Shown piece after piece: positions 61,304 to 64,000 of a stretch of 64,000 nucleotides of DNA. The DNA is taken from NCBI RefSeq assembly GCF_013778505.1, contig NZ_JAAOWU010000006.1, forward strand, positions 206,712-270,711, given 5' to 3'. Within the stretch, counting starts at the first letter, position 1. Each line of letters starts with the position of its first letter. Below the pieces are notes generated by a model, which worked only from the letters and a program-made list of their open reading frames with translations, ran no database searches and was not told the DNA's origin. Made by a program: the position numbers and the translations under genes. Origin of the DNA: Pseudomonas sivasensis (GTDB lineage: Bacteria; Pseudomonadota; Gammaproteobacteria; Pseudomonadales; Pseudomonadaceae).

Positions 61304-62635
61304 ATGAGACACCCCGCACCGCTGCGCCGCCTGGCCTTGGGCCTGGCCTTGATCACCGCCACGCTCACGGGCACCGTCCAGGCCGCCAACGAACAATACT
61401 TTCCGTTGCAGAGCTATCGGGTCGGGCCCTATGCCGCCGGTGGCACCGGCTTCTTCGGTGGGTTTATCGACTACCTGCAATACATCAACGCCAACGGCGG
61501 CGTGAACGGCGTCAAGTTGACCTGGAGCGAATGCGAGACCGAGTACGTGGTGGAAAAAGGCGTCGAATGCTACGAGCGCCTCAAGGGCGGTCTCAACGGT
61601 GCGCCCGCAGCGGCCACCAACCCGCTGTCGGTGGGCATCGCCTACGCCACGCTGGATCGCTCGACCGCCGACAAACTACCGCTGATCACCATCAACCACG
61701 GACGCACCGACTCCACCGACGGCAGCGTCTTCCCCTACGTGTTCCCGTTGCAGCTCAACCCGTATTCGGAAGTCTCGGCGATCATCAACTACATCGGCCA
61801 GCGCGAAGGCGGTGCCGACAAACTCAAGGGCAAGAAAATCGCCGTGCTCTACCACGGCTCGCCGTACGGCAAGGAAACCAACGGGGTACTGGAAACCCTG
61901 GCCAAAAATTCCGGCTTCGAATTGACCCTGCTGGAAGTGCCACACCCTGGCAACGAGCAACAATCGCAGTGGCTGAACATTCGCCGTCTCAAGCCGGACT
62001 GGGTGATCCTGCGCGGCTGGGGCGTGATGAACCCGGTGGCGCTCAAATCTGCGCAAAAAGTCGGTTACCCGGCTGATCACATCATCGGCAATATCTGGAG
62101 CAACTCGGAAGAAGACGTGTTGCCGGCCGGCAACGCAGCCAAGGGTTTTATCTCTATTACCACCCACCCGTCCGGCACCGATTTCCCAGTGCTGCAAGGC
62201 ATCAAGCAAAGCGTGGTGGACGCGGGCAAAGGCAACCTGGCCGATCCGAAGCGCTTCGGCACGGTGTACTACAACCTCGGTGTGGTGAACGGCATTCTCA
62301 ACGTCGAAGCCGTGCGCCTGGCCCAGGAAAAATACGGCCACCAGCCCCTCACTGGCGAACAAGTACGCTGGGGTTTCGAACACCTGAACTTGGACGATGC
62401 ACGTCTTCAGGCCCTGGGCGCAAAAGGCCTGGTGCAACCGCTGAAACTGTCCTGCGCCGACCATGAAGGCGGCGGCGCGGTACGCTTCCAGCAGTGGGAT
62501 GGCCAGCGCTGGAACCTGATCAGCGATTGGGTACAAGCCGACCGCGCGCTGCTGCGGCCGATCATCGAAGCCTCGGCGGCGCAGTACGCGAAGGAGAAAG
62601 GCATTACCCCGCGTGATTGCAGCAAAGAGCAGTAG
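61304..62635 (+). CDS. ABC transporter periplasmic substrate-binding protein (Leu/Ile/Val-binding-like)
   Basis: A 443-residue solute-binding protein with a signal peptide ending near TVQAAN. The type I periplasmic-binding fold is indicated by QSYRVGPYAAGGTGFFGGFIDYLQYINANGGVNG and KLKGKKIAVLYHGSPYGKE. It is larger than amino-acid binders (about 370) and has Cys pairs CETEYVVEKGVEC and LSCADHE. The subgroup is associated with operons carrying AMP-binding genes and is suspected to bind carboxylates or aromatic/fatty compounds; this is inference. The last 52 bases of this gene are the start of the tandemly repeated unit that follows. Confidence 0.92.
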   Translation: MRHPAPLRRLALGLALITATLTGTVQAANEQYFPLQSYRVGPYAAGGTGFFGGFIDYLQYINANGGVNGVKLTWSECETEYVVEKGVECYERLKGGLNGAPAAATNPLSVGIAYATLDRSTADKLPLITINHGRTDSTDGSVFPYVFPLQLNPYSEVSAIINYIGQREGGADKLKGKKIAVLYHGSPYGKETNGVLETLAKNSGFELTLLEVPHPGNEQQSQWLNIRRLKPDWVILRGWGVMNPVALKSAQKVGYPADHIIGNIWSNSEEDVLPAGNAAKGFISITTHPSGTDFPVLQGIKQSVVDAGKGNLADPKRFGTVYYNLGVVNGILNVEAVRLAQEKYGHQPLTGEQVRWGFEHLNLDDARLQALGAKGLVQPLKLSCADHEGGGAVRFQQWDGQRWNLISDWVQADRALLRPIIEASAAQYAKEKGITPRDCSKEQ

Positions 62636-64000
62636 GATTTCTCCACTGCGATGCAGTTTTTTATGTGGGAGGGGGCTTGCTCCCGATAGCAGTGGTTCAG
62701 CCATACCGATGTCGACTGACACACCGCCATCGGGAGCAAGCCCCCTCCCACACTTGGACCGAGGTCGATCAGCTCACTGCGAGTTCCACCACACCCTCAT
62801 TCAATCGCACCGGCCACACCTGCAATCGCTGGTGTGGCGCCTCCAGGCACTGGCCGTCCTAGTACGCGAGGGAGAAAGGCATTACGCCGCGTGATTGCAG
62901 CAAAGAGCAGTGGGATTTCTCAGCTGTAATGCGGTTTTATGTGGGAGGGGGCTTGCTCCCGATAGCAGTGGTTCAGCCATACCGATGTTGACTGACACAC
63001 CGCCATCGGGAGCAAGCCCCCTCCCACACTTGGGCCGAGGTGTATCAGCTCACTGCGAGTTCCACTACGCCCTCATTCAATCACACCGGCCACACCTGCA
63101 ATCGCTGGTGTGGCGCCTCCAGCGCTGGCCGTCCTAGTACGCGAAGGAGAAAGGCATTACGCCGCGTGATTGCAGCAAAGAGCAGTAGGATTTCTCAGCG
63201 GCAATGCGGTTTTATGTGGGAGGGGGCTTGCTCCCGATAGCAGTGGTTCAGCCATACCGATGTCGACTGACACACCGCCATCGGGAGCAAGCCCCCTCCC
63301 ACACTTGGACCGAGGTGTATCAACTCACTGCGAGTTCCACCACGCCCTCCTTCAATCGCACCGGCCACACCTGCAATCGCTGGTGTGGCGCCTCCAGGCA
63401 CTGGTCGTCCTAGTACGCGAAGGAGAAAGGCATTACGCAGCGTGATTGCAGCAAGGAGCAGCAGTATTCCTCAGCTGCGAAGCGGTTTTATGTGGGAGGG
63501 GCTTGCTCCCGATGGCGGTGGTTCAGCCATACCGATGTTGACTGACACACCGCCATCGGGAGCAAGCCCCCTCCCACATTTTGACCGAGGTGTATCAGCT
63601 CACTGCGAGTTCCACCACGCCCTCATTCAATCGCACCGGCCACACCTGCAATCGCTGGTGTGGCGCCTCCAGCACTGGCCGTCCTAGTACGCGAAGGAGA
63701 AAGGCATTACCCCCCGTGATTGCAGCAAAGAGCAGTAGTATTTCTCAGCTGCAATGCGGTTTTATGTGGGAGGGGGCTTGCTCCCGATGGCGGTGGTTCA
63801 GCCATACCGATGTTGACTGACACACCGCCATCGGGAGCAAGCCCCCTCCCACACTTGGACCGAGGTCGATCAGCTCACTGCGAGTTCCACCACGCCCTCA
63901 TTCAATCGCACCGGCCACACCTGCAATCGCTGGTGTGGCGCCTCCAGGCACTGGTCGTCCTAGTACGCAAAGGAGAAAGGCATTACGCAGCGTGATTGCA
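62584..64000. repeat. Tandem array of ~276-bp units carrying two gene ends and a REPIN
   Basis: Units begin at GTACGCG at 62584, 62862, 63137, 63413, 63687 and 63963, giving periods of 274-278 bases; the sixth runs off the window. Each unit contains about 50 bases copied from the 3' end of the substrate-binding gene, an 88- to 89-base REPIN (62664-62752, 62940-63028, 63215-63303, 63491-63578, 63765-63853), and about 95 bases encoding, on the minus strand, a C-terminus DGQCLEAPHQRLQVWPVRLN… that ends in a TGA. That tail resembles the end of a Rieske-type [2Fe-2S] protein whose intact gene probably lies beyond the array. Open frames inside the array are not genes. Confidence 0.92.

Noticed and set aside
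62613..63995. Series of 80- to 100-codon frames repeated at the right end
   Set aside because: They are translations of the tandem repeat units (gene ends plus REPIN), not independent genes.
62584..64000. CRISPR-like regularly spaced repeats
   Set aside because: The repeats are about 276 bases with no unique spacers, contain copied gene ends, and have no cas genes nearby.

Overview
The window looks like a chromosomal segment of a Pseudomonas fluorescens-group bacterium. The evidence is its high GC content, the glgA-treZ-malQ-treY / glgX order typical of pseudomonads, REP/REPIN palindromes of the 'GTGGGAGGGGGCTTGCTCCCGAT' type, several chemoreceptors (one behind a textbook FliA promoter), a Fur-boxed TonB receptor and the OsmC/YcaO fusion protein. 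No rRNA, intact tRNA, CRISPR array, integrase or transposase was found.

Layout. 0-6 kb: a truncated C-terminal gene fragment, a dCache chemoreceptor, and small genes for an SRPBCC protein, a DUF411 metal-binding protein, a YqaA/DedA-like membrane protein, an alpha/beta hydrolase and a D-2-hydroxyacid dehydrogenase. 6.05-6.79 kb: a higher-order array of palindromic repeats. 7.2-15.6 kb: glgA-treZ-malQ-treY plus a DUF2934 gene, tightly packed, converting alpha-glucan to trehalose. 15.8-21.9 kb: glgX followed, with 1- to 4-base junctions, by an acyl-CoA-dehydrogenase-like gene, a PIG-L deacetylase, a NodS-like methyltransferase and a family 2 glycosyltransferase, then a second PIG-L paralogue with an altered active site. 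This is the best candidate for an undescribed pathway. 22-30 kb: an autotransporter, a class II HDAC/acetylpolyamine amidohydrolase operon with an amino-acid permease and a divergent Lrp regulator, and a siderophore receptor. 30.3-33.7 kb: two chemoreceptors.

31.8-40.9 kb is an AT-richer accessory stretch: single-gene modules (unknown protein, frameshifted secreted protein, thioesterase, two VOC proteins, DUF4239 membrane protein, GNAT acetyltransferase, lipoprotein) lie among fragments of one dispersed noncoding repeat. 41-47.5 kb carries two transporters, a methyltransferase, VOC proteins, an AT-rich pair of unknown genes, a SUKH-like orphan immunity gene and gene remnants. 47.7-50.3 kb is a cystathionine beta-synthase / gamma-lyase operon (reverse transsulfuration). 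50.4-57.2 kb holds OsmC/YcaO, an Aer-like receptor, a large periplasmic protein, a possible PD-(D/E)XK nuclease-like protein and a HIT protein. 57.4-62.6 kb is a branched-chain-type ABC uptake operon headed by a truncated AMP-binding protein and preceded by a candidate sigma-54 promoter. From 62.58 kb to the window end runs a tandem array of about 276-bp units, each copying the 3' end of the solute-binding gene, a REPIN and the 3' end of an opposing gene.

All assignments come from reading sequence and recalled family motifs; no database search was possible.
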